From NCBI RefSeq assembly GCF_006385595.1, contig NZ_CP041046.1, forward strand, positions 868,001 to 932,000: a DNA stretch of 64,000 nucleotides. The letters are read 5' to 3'. Below, piece by piece: positions 18,712-26,977 of the stretch. This DNA comes from Luteibacter pinisoli. Lineage in GTDB: Bacteria; Pseudomonadota; Gammaproteobacteria; Xanthomonadales; Rhodanobacteraceae. The notes under the pieces are model-generated. The model did no database searches, was not told where the DNA came from, and saw nothing but the letters and a program-made list of their open reading frames with translations. Every line of letters begins with the position of its first letter. The stretch's first letter is position 1. Made by a program: the position numbers and the translations under genes.

Positions 18712-19622
18712 CGCTTCGCCGCAGGGAGCTTGCCGATGAGCTTTGCGCGAAACACCGTCGCCAGCACGTGGAAGCCGGCTTCATTCGGGTGCATTTCGTC
18801 GTTCCACTGGTCATCGCTGGTGAGCCGCCCGCGCAGGTCCACGTAGTCGAACATGCCGTGGTACGCCGCCGTGGCTTTCAGCGGCTGCAGCACGCGCTCC
18901 ACGAAGCCATCGATCAGCAGCTTCACGAAGGCCTGCCACGCGGGAAGCCCGCCCGGAATCACCGGCTCGATCGCCGGGCCGATCCATGGGCCAATGGATT
19001 TCTTCAGCAACGCCGCCGCGCCCAGGTTACCCAGGCCCAGCTTCGCGTCGACGCCGATGCGCCGCGGGTAGTCATAGGTGTGGGCCAGGATCGGCACGTT
19101 CGGCTTTGCCGCGAGGAAGGTGTCGAGGAACAGGCCATACGCCTTGCGCAGGTCGTCGAAGCGGCCGGTGGCGACGATCACGTCGAACGCCTGCTGCGGC
19201 GTGAGGTTCGCCTTCCCGGCCATGGTTTGCTTCAGCCAGGTATCCACGAAATCGTTGCCGCCGGCACTGAGTAGCACCGCATCGAAGTTGAAACGTCCGA
19301 ACCAGCCGACGAGGTCGTCCACGTTGTCCCGCGTGAACATGGAGCGGCTGGGGTGTTCCGTCTGCGGAATGGCCTGGTCGCCGCTGTGTTCGGCGCGGAA
19401 GAACAGGCCGCCCTGGCCGAGCAGCGGCACGCCAAGCTCGTTGTCGTGCGGCGACGGCGAGACGATCCAGTCGAGCATGTTCATGTACAGCGGGTTGGAG
19501 AACCACGAATCACCCTCGCAGAGGATGACCGGGACCCGATCCAGCCGCTTCTGGCTCTTCAGGCCGTTGTACAGGGCGCGGAACTGGCCGCGCTGGGACA
19601 GGGACGACGCGGGAACGGACAT
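18708..19622 (-). CDS. SGNH/GDSL-type hydrolase
   Basis: 304 residues, no signal peptide. The block I motif is CEGDSWFSN (Ser near residue 39), block III is SAGGNDF (near 122), and the C-terminal DEMHPNEAGF supplies the Asp-x-x-His dyad. These fit an SGNH hydrolase acting on acyl or acetyl esters. Lipid, carbohydrate or peptidoglycan acetyl groups are all possible substrates. It stands alone on the minus strand and converges with the methyltransferase gene. Confidence 0.8.
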   Translation of the reverse strand: MSVPASSLSQRGQFRALYNGLKSQKRLDRVPVILCEGDSWFSNPLYMNMLDWIVSPSPHDNELGVPLLGQGGLFFRAEHSGDQAIPQTEHPSRSMFTRDNVDDLVGWFGRFNFDAVLLSAGGNDFVDTWLKQTMAGKANLTPQQAFDVIVATGRFDDLRKAYGLFLDTFLAAKPNVPILAHTYDYPRRIGVDAKLGLGNLGAAALLKKSIGPWIGPAIEPVIPGGLPAWQAFVKLLIDGFVERVLQPLKATAAYHGMFDYVDLRGRLTSDDQWNDEMHPNEAGFHVLATVFRAKLIGKLPAAKR

Positions 19623-19692
19623 GGGGGGGAGCCTCGCGCGGCGGGGGTGCCGCCGATGCTACCGCTGCCGGGCGTGTCGCGCTGGGACGTGC

Positions 19693-20181
19693 TTAGCGGT
19701 GGAAGTGGCCGGTGGCGCCGCCGACCGAGATGCTGACTCCGCCGGTGGGGTGCTCACAGCTGCCAAAGGCCTGGGAGAGGCTCACCGCGCCGCCCTGGTA
19801 GCTGCCGCTGCCGCCGTGGCTGGCGCTGACCACGCCGGTGGTCACGCTGCCGTGCATCTGCGGCTGGTTGTAGGTGGCGTCGTCGCAGTGGGGGCCGTCG
19901 TCGGCCACGTCCGTACCGGAAAGGCGGCCGCTGGTGTCGCCGTAGTAGGTGCCGGGCGGATCCTTCGGGTGCGCGGGGGTGACCGCCACGCTTTCCTTGC
20001 CATTCTTCGAGCCGGTGTCCACCACCGACGACGCCGGGGCCGTTGCCGCGGCCGTGGTGGACGCCGGCGCCGGCACGTAGTTCGGCGGCAGGTTCAGGTT
20101 GAGCGGCTGTTTGCCCGCGTCCTGCGCCATGGCGGCGCCGGCGAGCAGGGAGAGGGCGGTGAGGGCGAGGATGGACTTCAT
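19693..20181 (-). CDS. Secreted hypothetical protein
   Basis: 162 residues with a standard signal peptide (MKSILALTALSLLAGAAMAQ) and a GGAG site 6 nt before the ATG. The mature protein is low-complexity: an Ala/Thr-rich linker, then a Gly/Ser-rich region with two cysteines (PHCDDA and GSCEHP) that may form one disulfide. No family was recognised. It is probably periplasmic or secreted, and single-gene. Confidence 0.65.
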   Translation of the reverse strand: MKSILALTALSLLAGAAMAQDAGKQPLNLNLPPNYVPAPASTTAAATAPASSVVDTGSKNGKESVAVTPAHPKDPPGTYYGDTSGRLSGTDVADDGPHCDDATYNQPQMHGSVTTGVVSASHGGSGSYQGGAVSLSQAFGSCEHPTGGVSISVGGATGHFHR

Positions 20182-20278
20182 GGAGCGCTCCGGGGGACCT
20201 GCCATTAAACGCTTCAGGGAGCGTCTGGTGTACGGGGCTTGGAACGCCCCGACAGGAGGGAGTTCCCGGCCAGCCCCA

Positions 20279-21091
20279 TCATGCCTCTTCGGGCGCGCTA
20301 AGGGGCGGTTCGCCGAGGCGGGCGCGCAGGGCGTCGATCTCACGGCGCAGGTTGCGGTTCTCCGCTTCCAGCTCCGCCACCTGGTCGCGCAGGGCCATCA
20401 CGTCGCCCGAGGGCTTCTCGCGCGGCTTGCGCTTGGATTCGCGGACCCGCTTGGCGGCGTCTTTCAGCTCGCGGTCGCCGGCCGACGCGGCCGCGCGCTG
20501 TTCGTCCTCCGGCAGCGAGGCCACGGCCGCGCCGGCGCTGATCGACAGGGCGCCGGATTTCACCGCGGCGACCACCTCGGGGGCGGCTTCCTTGCGGATC
20601 TTTTCGATCATGCCCACCTGGTTGGCGCTGATCCGGGCCTCGCGGGCGATTTCCTTGCGGTCGTCCGCGGGGTTGGCGCGCGGCGCCTTGGGCCGGGCGG
20701 GCTCCGAACCCGTGGCGTCAAACGGCAGGTCGGGGCCGTCGGCCTTTGCCGGGTCGTCGGCCTGGCGGCGCGCGGCCAGGATCTCGCGCTTGCGCAGGGC
20801 CAGCACGCCGCGCTGGAAATCCGAAACGCTGCGCCGGCCGAGGTGGTGCTCGATCATCCACAGGTGCACGTCGTCCAGCGACTGGAAGCGCTCGTGCTGC
20901 ACCGTCTTGAACGGAATATCGTGCTTGCGGCAGATGCCGTAGCGGTTGTGCCCGTCCACCAGGGTATCGCCCCACAGCACCAGCGCATCACGGCAGCCTT
21001 CGGCCAGCAGGCTACGTTCCAGGGCCTCATGCTCGTCCGGCGTCAGCGGGTCGATGTAGGCCTTGAGTTCTTCGTTGATAACGATGTGCAT
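20279..21091 (-). CDS. Solitary ParB-domain protein with C-terminal coiled coil
   Basis: 270 residues. The N-terminal part resembles the ParB/sulfiredoxin-type domain (WGDTLVDGHNRYGIC near residue 41), but the usual ParB GERR box is not seen. A linker rich in Ala, Pro and Asp follows, then a ParB-like helix-turn-helix region (KEIAREARISANQVGMIEKI, about 147-166), and the protein ends in a leucine-heptad coiled coil (about 228-262). No parA is adjacent, so chromosome partition is not implied; a regulator or nucleoid-associated role is more likely. Confidence 0.7.
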   Translation of the reverse strand: MHIVINEELKAYIDPLTPDEHEALERSLLAEGCRDALVLWGDTLVDGHNRYGICRKHDIPFKTVQHERFQSLDDVHLWMIEHHLGRRSVSDFQRGVLALRKREILAARRQADDPAKADGPDLPFDATGSEPARPKAPRANPADDRKEIAREARISANQVGMIEKIRKEAAPEVVAAVKSGALSISAGAAVASLPEDEQRAAASAGDRELKDAAKRVRESKRKPREKPSGDVMALRDQVAELEAENRNLRREIDALRARLGEPPLSAPEEA

Positions 21092-21258
21092 GAAGGGAGC
21101 AAGTCGGCAGCCAGCGGGGCGGGCATTCTAGTGCCTGCGGGTCTCACGTGCAGCGACCGGGCGCCAGGGCGGACGACGGCGGGCCTGTTCAGCGCCGAAC
21201 GGGCTGGCTAGGCTTGGGCAGACGCCCTTTCCTTCGCCGACCCAGGGATGCGTTCTGG

Positions 21259-21645
21259 ATGAACTTCGAGACGGTTGAGATCAAGGCCTTCGTGCCCGCC
21301 CGCGACTTCGCGCTATCCAAGGCGTTCTATACGGACCTCGGATTTGAGGTGGCCTATTCGTCGGATGACCTGGCCTATCTGAAGGCGGGAGAGTGCAGCT
21401 TCCTGCTCCAGGCCTTCTACGTGAAGGAGCACGCCGAGAACTTCATGATGCACATGCTGGTGACGGACGTGGACGCATGGTGGCAGCGCGTCGAGGCGTC
21501 GGCGCTGGCCGAGAAGTACGGCGTTCGCGCGTTGCCTCCTGAAGACCGCCCGTGGGCGATCCGGGATTTCGTGATCACCGACCCGACGGGCGTCCTGTGG
21601 CGGATTGGAACAAACATCGACCGGGCGCCGGAGGATGCACGATGA
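21259..21645 (+). CDS. VOC-family (glyoxalase/bleomycin-resistance-like) protein
   Basis: 128 residues forming one VOC module: beta-strand KAFVPARDF, helix SKAFYTDLGFEV, and a C-terminal FVITDPTGVLWRIG with the Glu of the usual E-x-G replaced by Arg. The metal-binding pattern is therefore not clearly complete. The start ATG 21259 has AGGGA 10 nt upstream. It overlaps the DUF1801 gene by ATGA. A small-molecule binding or detoxification role is plausible; the substrate is unknown. Confidence 0.75.
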   Translation: MNFETVEIKAFVPARDFALSKAFYTDLGFEVAYSSDDLAYLKAGECSFLLQAFYVKEHAENFMMHMLVTDVDAWWQRVEASALAEKYGVRALPPEDRPWAIRDFVITDPTGVLWRIGTNIDRAPEDAR

Positions 21646-22031
21646 AAGCGGCATCGGAGGAGATCGATCAGCGCATCGCCGATCTTGGCGACTGGCGGGG
21701 CGATGTGCTGGCGCGGATGCGCAAGCTCATCCACGACGCGGTGCCGGACGTGGTCGAAACCTGGAAATGGCGTGGCACGCCCGTGTGGGAGCACAACGGC
21801 ATCCTCTGCACGGGTGAGAGTTACAAGGACAAGATCAAACTGACCTTCGCGAAAGGCGCTTCGATTCCCGACCCGGGCAAGCTCTTCAACGCCAGCCTCG
21901 ATGGGAATGCCCGCCGCGCCATCGACATCGGCGAGGGCGCCAAGATAGACGCCACGAAGTTCAAGGCCCTGGTCAAAGCCGCCGCTGCCCTCAACACCGC
22001 CAAAAAAGCCGCCCCAAAACGCCCCCTGTAA
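21642..22031 (+). CDS. DUF1801 domain protein
   Basis: 129 residues beginning MKAASEEIDQRIADLGDWRG, with its ATG overlapping the upstream VOC stop. The pattern MRKLIHDAVPDVVETWKW followed by VWEHNGILC and YKDKIKLTF is characteristic of DUF1801 (YdhG-like), a small fold related to frataxin-like proteins. The C-terminus is Lys/Ala-rich. Function is unknown; coupling to the VOC protein makes a shared stress-related role conceivable. Confidence 0.8.
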   Translation: MKAASEEIDQRIADLGDWRGDVLARMRKLIHDAVPDVVETWKWRGTPVWEHNGILCTGESYKDKIKLTFAKGASIPDPGKLFNASLDGNARRAIDIGEGAKIDATKFKALVKAAAALNTAKKAAPKRPL

Positions 22032-22050
22032 GAGCGCACCCTGTGCGCGA

Positions 22051-22698
22051 TCACCCGCCCCCGGATCGCTCGGGACCCGCCGCACGCCGCATCGCAACCG
22101 CCAGTGCAACATTCCCGCTCCCCTCAACACCCCGCACAGCCCCCGCGAAATCCTCATCCGTCCGGTTCTGGCTCAGCTTCCGCTTCCCCTCCATCCGGGT
22201 GATGTCGATTTCCATCCCCACGATGTGGGCGAGTTCCTCGGCGAGATAGTCCGCCGGCGCATCGCTCATCTTCCACGGCGCCGGCAGGCGCCCCTCATGC
22301 TCGCGGGTGAGTCGTGCCACCGCGCCGCGCACGAACCGCTCACCGTCGATAACGCGGATGCGCCCGTGCACATGCACCACCTCGTAATTCCAGGTGGGAA
22401 CATGTCGATGCGTTTCCTGCTTGCTGGGATACCAGTTGGGCGAGACGTAGCCATTCGCGCCACGAAACACCACCAGTACCTCGTCGCCGTCGGCCACCGC
22501 CTGCCACACCGGATTGGCGCGCGCGACATGCGCCAGCATCACGCCGGCCTCGCCGCGCGTTTCATCCAGCACGAAGGGCAGGTGATTCGCGTCGAGGCCA
22601 CCGTTCGACCGCGTCACCAGCATGCCCAGCGGATGCTCGCGGATCAGGTCGAAGAGGGTAGCGGTATCGGTTTCGGTGAAGAGCGTCGGCATATACAT
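22051..22698 (-). CDS. FMN-binding PaiB-family protein
   Basis: 215 residues, starting MYMPTLFTETDTATLFDLI, the usual PaiB start; an in-frame ATG 12 codons upstream adds unrelated sequence. The split-barrel flavin-binding fold shows as GMLVTRSNGGLDANHLPF, VLVVFRGANGYVSPNWYPS and VPTWNYEVVHVHG. In Bacillus, PaiB influences sporulation and protease genes; in proteobacteria these are FMN-binding proteins of uncertain role, sometimes annotated as negative regulators. It converges on the DUF1801 gene. Confidence 0.85.
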   Translation of the reverse strand: MYMPTLFTETDTATLFDLIREHPLGMLVTRSNGGLDANHLPFVLDETRGEAGVMLAHVARANPVWQAVADGDEVLVVFRGANGYVSPNWYPSKQETHRHVPTWNYEVVHVHGRIRVIDGERFVRGAVARLTREHEGRLPAPWKMSDAPADYLAEELAHIVGMEIDITRMEGKRKLSQNRTDEDFAGAVRGVEGSGNVALAVAMRRAAGPERSGGG

Positions 22699-22751
22699 GG
22701 CGGTGGGATCCGTGGGGACGCTCCATGGAACCACGCCACCGACCCGCCCCG

Positions 22752-23780
22752 CTAGCCGAAGGTGAAGGAATACGCCTGCGCGCCCGCGTCGATGAGTTCG
22801 ATTTCAAAGACGTGGTCGGCAATCGGCAGGGGCTGGCGGATCAGCTGGTACATGCGCGGCTCGTCGATCACGCCGCGGCCGTCGCTGTCCACGTCCGTGC
22901 CATGGGCGGCGCCGGGTGGCTTGCCATCGATGGTGATGCGGAAGTGCACGGGCGTGCCAGAAAGCGACGGGCCGAGCACGAAGTGCAGGTCGCGGGCGTG
23001 GAAGCGGTAAGCGATCTTGCCGCCGGGTATGTCCGATACGGCGCTTTCCCGGCCGACCGTCCAGTGGCCTGCTAGAGCCCACTGGTTGAGCGTCAGGTTG
23101 CCGGGAATCTCATAAGCGTGGGTGCGGTCGCGCACGATGTCGCCCGGCGAGGCGAAGTTTTCGGTCCGCGCGTAGCCGGTGTACGTTTCGGGTGATCGCT
23201 CGTCGCGTTCGTCGGCGGGAGCTTCGGCGCCGGTGCCCGTCGCTGCGACCAGCGGGCCTTCAGCGGGCGCGTTGCCCGCTTCGGCCAGCAGCTGCCGGAT
23301 CAGCAGCTCGGACTTGTCGTAGTTCCCCTCGCCAAACTCCGCGTGGCGCATCACGCCCTTGGCGTCGAAGAAATACAGCGCAGGCCAGTATTCGTTGTTG
23401 AACGCGTTCCATACGCCGTGATGGCTGTCGATGGCGACCGGGTAGTCCACGCCGTAATCCCGGATGGCCCACTTCACGTTGGCCGGATCGCGCTCAAAGC
23501 CAAATTCCGGGGAATGGACGCCGATAACGACGAGGCCCTGGCCTTTGTACTTCTGCGCCCACGCGCGCACGTAGGGCACCTGGCGGAGGGAGTTGATGCA
23601 CGAGTACGTCCAGAAGTTGACCACCACGACCTTGCCGCGCAGGTCCGCCGGCGAAAGCGCCTTGCCATTGAGCCAGCCGGTGGCACCGTCCAGCGGTGGC
23701 AGCGAACTCGCCGCGGCGGGCAGGGCCGCCAAGGCGGCAAGCGCGATGGCAACGCGGGCAAAGGGTCGCAGGTGTTTCAT
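22752..23780 (-). CDS. Periplasmic thioredoxin-like protein with DipZ-type C-terminal domain, CxxS active site
   Basis: 342 residues with a signal peptide (MKHLRPFARVAIALAALAALPAAAS). Residues about 30-165 form a TlpA/redoxin-like domain with FWTYSCINSLRQVPYV. The active site reads C-I-N-S, whereas the DipZ-type consensus has CINC, so the resolving cysteine is missing. Residues about 190-342 match the C-terminal carbohydrate-binding-like domain of DipZ proteins. The membrane DsbD/CcdA part of full DipZ is absent. A monothiol or isomerase-like periplasmic redox role is possible by inference. Confidence 0.8.
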   Translation of the reverse strand: MKHLRPFARVAIALAALAALPAAASSLPPLDGATGWLNGKALSPADLRGKVVVVNFWTYSCINSLRQVPYVRAWAQKYKGQGLVVIGVHSPEFGFERDPANVKWAIRDYGVDYPVAIDSHHGVWNAFNNEYWPALYFFDAKGVMRHAEFGEGNYDKSELLIRQLLAEAGNAPAEGPLVAATGTGAEAPADERDERSPETYTGYARTENFASPGDIVRDRTHAYEIPGNLTLNQWALAGHWTVGRESAVSDIPGGKIAYRFHARDLHFVLGPSLSGTPVHFRITIDGKPPGAAHGTDVDSDGRGVIDEPRMYQLIRQPLPIADHVFEIELIDAGAQAYSFTFG

Positions 23781-23864
23781 GGCCGGTCTTCCTACAAAAA
23801 ACGCATCAGGAGAGCCTGATTACAGCAAGGTGCTCGCGCATCCTATTGCACCAACCTATCGAGC

Positions 23865-24482
23865 CTAGGAAAACGGCCGCACCAGCAGCGTGATGCACAG
23901 CGCCAGCATGAAAAGCGCGATCGATGCATCCATGACGCGCCACGCGGTGGGGTTGCGAAACACCGGCGTCAGCAACCGCGCGCCGTAGCCCAGCGCCAGG
24001 AACCACGTGATGCTGGCCGCGCAGGCGCCGGCCGCGAACACCCAGCGCAGGGAACCGGCATACGCCGTGGATAGGCTGCCGAGCAGGATCATCGTGTCCA
24101 GGTAGACGTGCGGATTGAGGAAGGTAAACGCGAGGCAGGCGAGGGCGGCCTTGTACCAGGCGTGCTGGCGGCCATCGCCGACCGACAGGCCGCTGGTGCC
24201 CCGCCACGCACGCCAGCCTGCCATGAGCGCATACGCGCCCAGAAAGGCCGCGCCACCCACGCGCAAGGCCTGGAGCAGCCACGGCGCATGCTCGACCAGC
24301 GCGCCCATGCCGCCGACGCCGAGGAGGATCAGGGCCAGGTCGCTCGTCGCGCAAATGGCCACGACGACGCCGACGTGCATCTGCTGCAGGCCTTGCCTGA
24401 GGACGAACGCGTTCTGGGCGCCAATGGCCATGATGAGGCCGGCACTGGCGGCGAAGCCGGCAGCGGCTGTGGTGAGAATCAT
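23865..24482 (-). CDS. argO: LysE/ArgO-family amino acid exporter
   Basis: 205 residues, about six transmembrane helices, beginning MILTTAAAGFAASAGLIMAIGAQNAFVLRQGL. The GAQNAFVLRQ motif and a central TFLNPHVYLDT are signatures of the LysE/ArgO family that exports arginine or lysine through the inner membrane. It is transcribed divergently from an ArgP-like regulator across 99 bp, the classic argO-argP arrangement, which supports arginine or lysine-responsive control. Confidence 0.88.
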   Translation of the reverse strand: MILTTAAAGFAASAGLIMAIGAQNAFVLRQGLQQMHVGVVVAICATSDLALILLGVGGMGALVEHAPWLLQALRVGGAAFLGAYALMAGWRAWRGTSGLSVGDGRQHAWYKAALACLAFTFLNPHVYLDTMILLGSLSTAYAGSLRWVFAAGACAASITWFLALGYGARLLTPVFRNPTAWRVMDASIALFMLALCITLLVRPFS

Positions 24483-24581
24483 TGGAGGGGTCCAGCGGAG
24501 GGATGCGCCATGGTGACGGGGCGGGCGGGCTTAGACAAACTAAATGATCTTGGCGGCCATAAGAATTGCTAATCTCCATCC
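24483..24581. promoter_or_regulatory. argO/argP divergent control region
   Basis: 99 bp between the divergent exporter and LysR-type regulator genes. The half nearest argP (24535-24575) is AT-richer and contains interrupted dyads of the T-N11-A kind expected for LysR-family binding. The assignment rests on gene arrangement; no exact operator can be fixed from sequence alone. Confidence 0.45.
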
Positions 24582-25493
24582 ATGGACCTCCTCCACCCGC
24601 AGCTTTCCGCCTTTGCCGCCATCATCGAGGAAGGCAGCTTCGAGGCCGCCGCGCGCCGCCTGTCGGTGACGCCCTCCGCCGTCTCCCAGCGGATCAAGGC
24701 GCTGGAGGACCGGCTCGGCCAGGTGCTGGTGTTGCGCCAGGCCCCGTGCAAACCGACCGACGCCGGCCAGCGGCTGTTGCTACGCCTGCGACCCATGCAG
24801 GCCCTGGAAGTGGAGGCCATGGCCGATTTCCTTCCCGAGGAGGTGCGGCGGTCGCAGTCCCGTCCCATCGGCATCGCGGTCAATGACGACTCGCTGCACA
24901 CCTGGGTGCTCCCGGCGCTGGCGACGCTTCACGAGCGGCACGGCTATTTCTTCGACGTGCGCGTGGACGACCAGGATCACACGCTCGGGCACCTGCGCGA
25001 GGGTGCGGTGCTGGGTGCCATCACCTCGGAGCGCAAGGCACTCCAGGGCTGCAACGTGTACCCACTGGGGCGTATGCGTTACCACGCCATCGCGTCGCCC
25101 GGTTTTGCCCGCCGGTATTTCCCGCAGGGCATGGATGCGGCCTCCCTCGCCCGTGCGCCGATGATCGTGTTCAACCGCAAGGACGACCTGCAGGCGCGTT
25201 ACGTCCGGCGCATTACCCGCGCGCAACTGGCGCCTCCCGTGCACTACTTGCCGACCTCCACCGGCTTCGTGGAAGCCGCGGGCCTCGGGCTCGGCTGGTG
25301 CCTCGCACCCGACCTGCTGGTCCGCGCGGCGCGCGCGGCAGGCGAGGTCATCTTCGTAGACGAGGGCCGCACGATGGACGTCCCGCTTTACTGGCAATGC
25401 GTGAGCGTGCACTCGCGCACCCTGGAAGACATCGGCCGCGCGCTGCGCGACACGGCGGCTAACGCCTTGCGACCTTCGACGGGGGAGGCGTGA
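24582..25493 (+). CDS. argP: LysR-family regulator ArgP (IciA)
   Basis: 303 residues. The N-terminal winged helix-turn-helix reads MDLLHPQLSAFAAIIEEGSFEAAARRLSVTPSAV in segments typical of ArgP, with SAVSQRIKALEDRLG at the recognition helix and RQAPCKPTDAGQ after it. Residues about 90-295 form the two-lobed effector domain. In E. coli ArgP activates argO with arginine and traps RNA polymerase with lysine. Divergent placement next to argO makes orthology likely. Confidence 0.9.
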   Translation: MDLLHPQLSAFAAIIEEGSFEAAARRLSVTPSAVSQRIKALEDRLGQVLVLRQAPCKPTDAGQRLLLRLRPMQALEVEAMADFLPEEVRRSQSRPIGIAVNDDSLHTWVLPALATLHERHGYFFDVRVDDQDHTLGHLREGAVLGAITSERKALQGCNVYPLGRMRYHAIASPGFARRYFPQGMDAASLARAPMIVFNRKDDLQARYVRRITRAQLAPPVHYLPTSTGFVEAAGLGLGWCLAPDLLVRAARAAGEVIFVDEGRTMDVPLYWQCVSVHSRTLEDIGRALRDTAANALRPSTGEA

Positions 25494-25615
25494 ACAGCAT
25501 GCCCAGGATGCCCGTCGACCAAGGCGTCGAGGGCCGAGCGGCAATGCTACCGTAGGCATCTCGATGTACCGTGCTCTCACCCCAGGCCTTCTGGGCCCCT
25601 AGCGTCGGAGGTTCC

Positions 25616-26005
25616 ATGAAACGAGTCACCGGAATTGGCGGCATCTTCTTCAAGGCCAGGGACGCCGCGGCGTTGCAGGCCTGGTACAAAAAGCACCTGG
25701 GTATCGATGTGCAGGCCTGGGGCGGTACGGCCTTTTCCTGGGCCGACGGCGACGGCAAGCCGGTCGGCGGCACCACGGTCTGGTCCGTTTCCTCGTCCGA
25801 GAAGGAAGCCCAGTTCGAGCCGGGCAGCGCCCCCTTCATGATCAATTACCGGGTCGACGACCTGCACGCGCTGGTCAAGGCCCTGCGCGACGAAGGCTGC
25901 AACGTGCTCGACAAGGTCGACGACTCCGAATACGGCAAGTTTGGCTGGGTCATCGACCCGGAAGGCAATAAGGTCGAACTCTGGGAACCGCCTGCGGGCC
26001 AGTGA
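25616..26005 (+). CDS. VOC-family protein (glyoxalase-like)
   Basis: 129 residues starting MKRVTGIGGIFFKARD after a GGAGG site. A single VOC domain: AWYKKHLGIDVQ in the first half and VIDPEGNKVELWEPP at the end, with the C-terminal Glu of the usual metal-site motif present. Probably a cytoplasmic dimer; substrate unknown. It lies 16 bp before the secreted hydrolase gene and both are probably on one transcript. Confidence 0.8.
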   Translation: MKRVTGIGGIFFKARDAAALQAWYKKHLGIDVQAWGGTAFSWADGDGKPVGGTTVWSVSSSEKEAQFEPGSAPFMINYRVDDLHALVKALRDEGCNVLDKVDDSEYGKFGWVIDPEGNKVELWEPPAGQ

Positions 26006-26021
26006 TATCCAAGGGGGCAAT

Positions 26022-26897
26022 ATGAAGGTTCGTGCGAAAACCGCGCGCTACGCACTGTGCGTAGCGCTGTGCCTGGCATTTCCCGTTGTCCACGCCCAGG
26101 CTGCTGAGGCCAGGGCGTCGATGGAGACGATGCAGATCCCGAGCCATGGCTCGATGATGAACGCCCTTGTCTATGTCGCCGCTGGCGCCCAGCCGCACCC
26201 GACGGTGATCCTGCTCCACGGATTCCCGGGTAACGAGCGCAACCTCGACCTGGCGCAGGACATGCGCCGCGCCGGGTGGAACGTCGTGTACTTCAATTAC
26301 CGCGGGTCGTGGGGTTCTTCAGGGGACTTCTCGTTCTCGCACGGCATCGAGGATGTCGCCTCGGCCCTGGCCTATCTGCGCAACCCCGACAACGCGAAGC
26401 GGCTGCGGCTCGATCCGTCGAAGATCGTCCTCGTCGGCCACAGCATGGGCGGCTTCATGGCCGTGCAGGCCGCCTCGGCGGACCCCGCCATCAAGGGCAT
26501 CGCCATGATCTCCGGCGCCGACATGGCGGGCGCCCTGGTGCAGGTCCAGGGGCAGGGGTCGAATGCGGAGGGTGTGAAGAAAATGGCCGCCGGCCTCGCC
26601 AAGGAAGGCATGGCGCCGCTGGCGGGCTGCACGCCGGAAAGCCTGGCGCAGGAATTGTCCGACCGTGGCGCGGGGTGGGTGTTCCCGTCGAAGGTCGCCG
26701 CACTCAAGGGGCGTCCGGTGTTCGTCATTACCTCCGATGACGGACTGGCCCCCGCGGACAACGCGTTCGCCGAGGGCCTGAAGAAAGCTGGCGATACCCA
26801 GGTGACCACGCTGCACCTGCCCACCGACCACGCCTATTCCGATCAACGGACGGAACTGTCGCGGGCCGTGCTGCAGTGGCTGGCGACGTTCAAGTAA
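26022..26897 (+). CDS. Secreted alpha/beta hydrolase
   Basis: 291 residues from ATG 26022, preceded by AAGGGGG. A signal peptide ends near HAQAAE. The hydrolase core is complete: oxyanion loop LLHGFPGNE (near 66), nucleophile elbow VGHSMGG (Ser near 145), acid ITSDDGLAP (near 245) and His in PTDHAYSDQR (near 271). YFNYRGSWGSSGDF is the typical segment of dienelactone-hydrolase/prolyl-oligopeptidase-like esterases. Probably periplasmic, substrate unknown. Confidence 0.82.
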   Translation: MKVRAKTARYALCVALCLAFPVVHAQAAEARASMETMQIPSHGSMMNALVYVAAGAQPHPTVILLHGFPGNERNLDLAQDMRRAGWNVVYFNYRGSWGSSGDFSFSHGIEDVASALAYLRNPDNAKRLRLDPSKIVLVGHSMGGFMAVQAASADPAIKGIAMISGADMAGALVQVQGQGSNAEGVKKMAAGLAKEGMAPLAGCTPESLAQELSDRGAGWVFPSKVAALKGRPVFVITSDDGLAPADNAFAEGLKKAGDTQVTTLHLPTDHAYSDQRTELSRAVLQWLATFK

Positions 26898-26977
26898 GCG
26901 CCGTTCGGCCGTGCCGTTTTCCGGATTGCCGTAGAATCGGCGGTTATCGTCCGTTCCGATGAACTCCAGGAAGCCCC

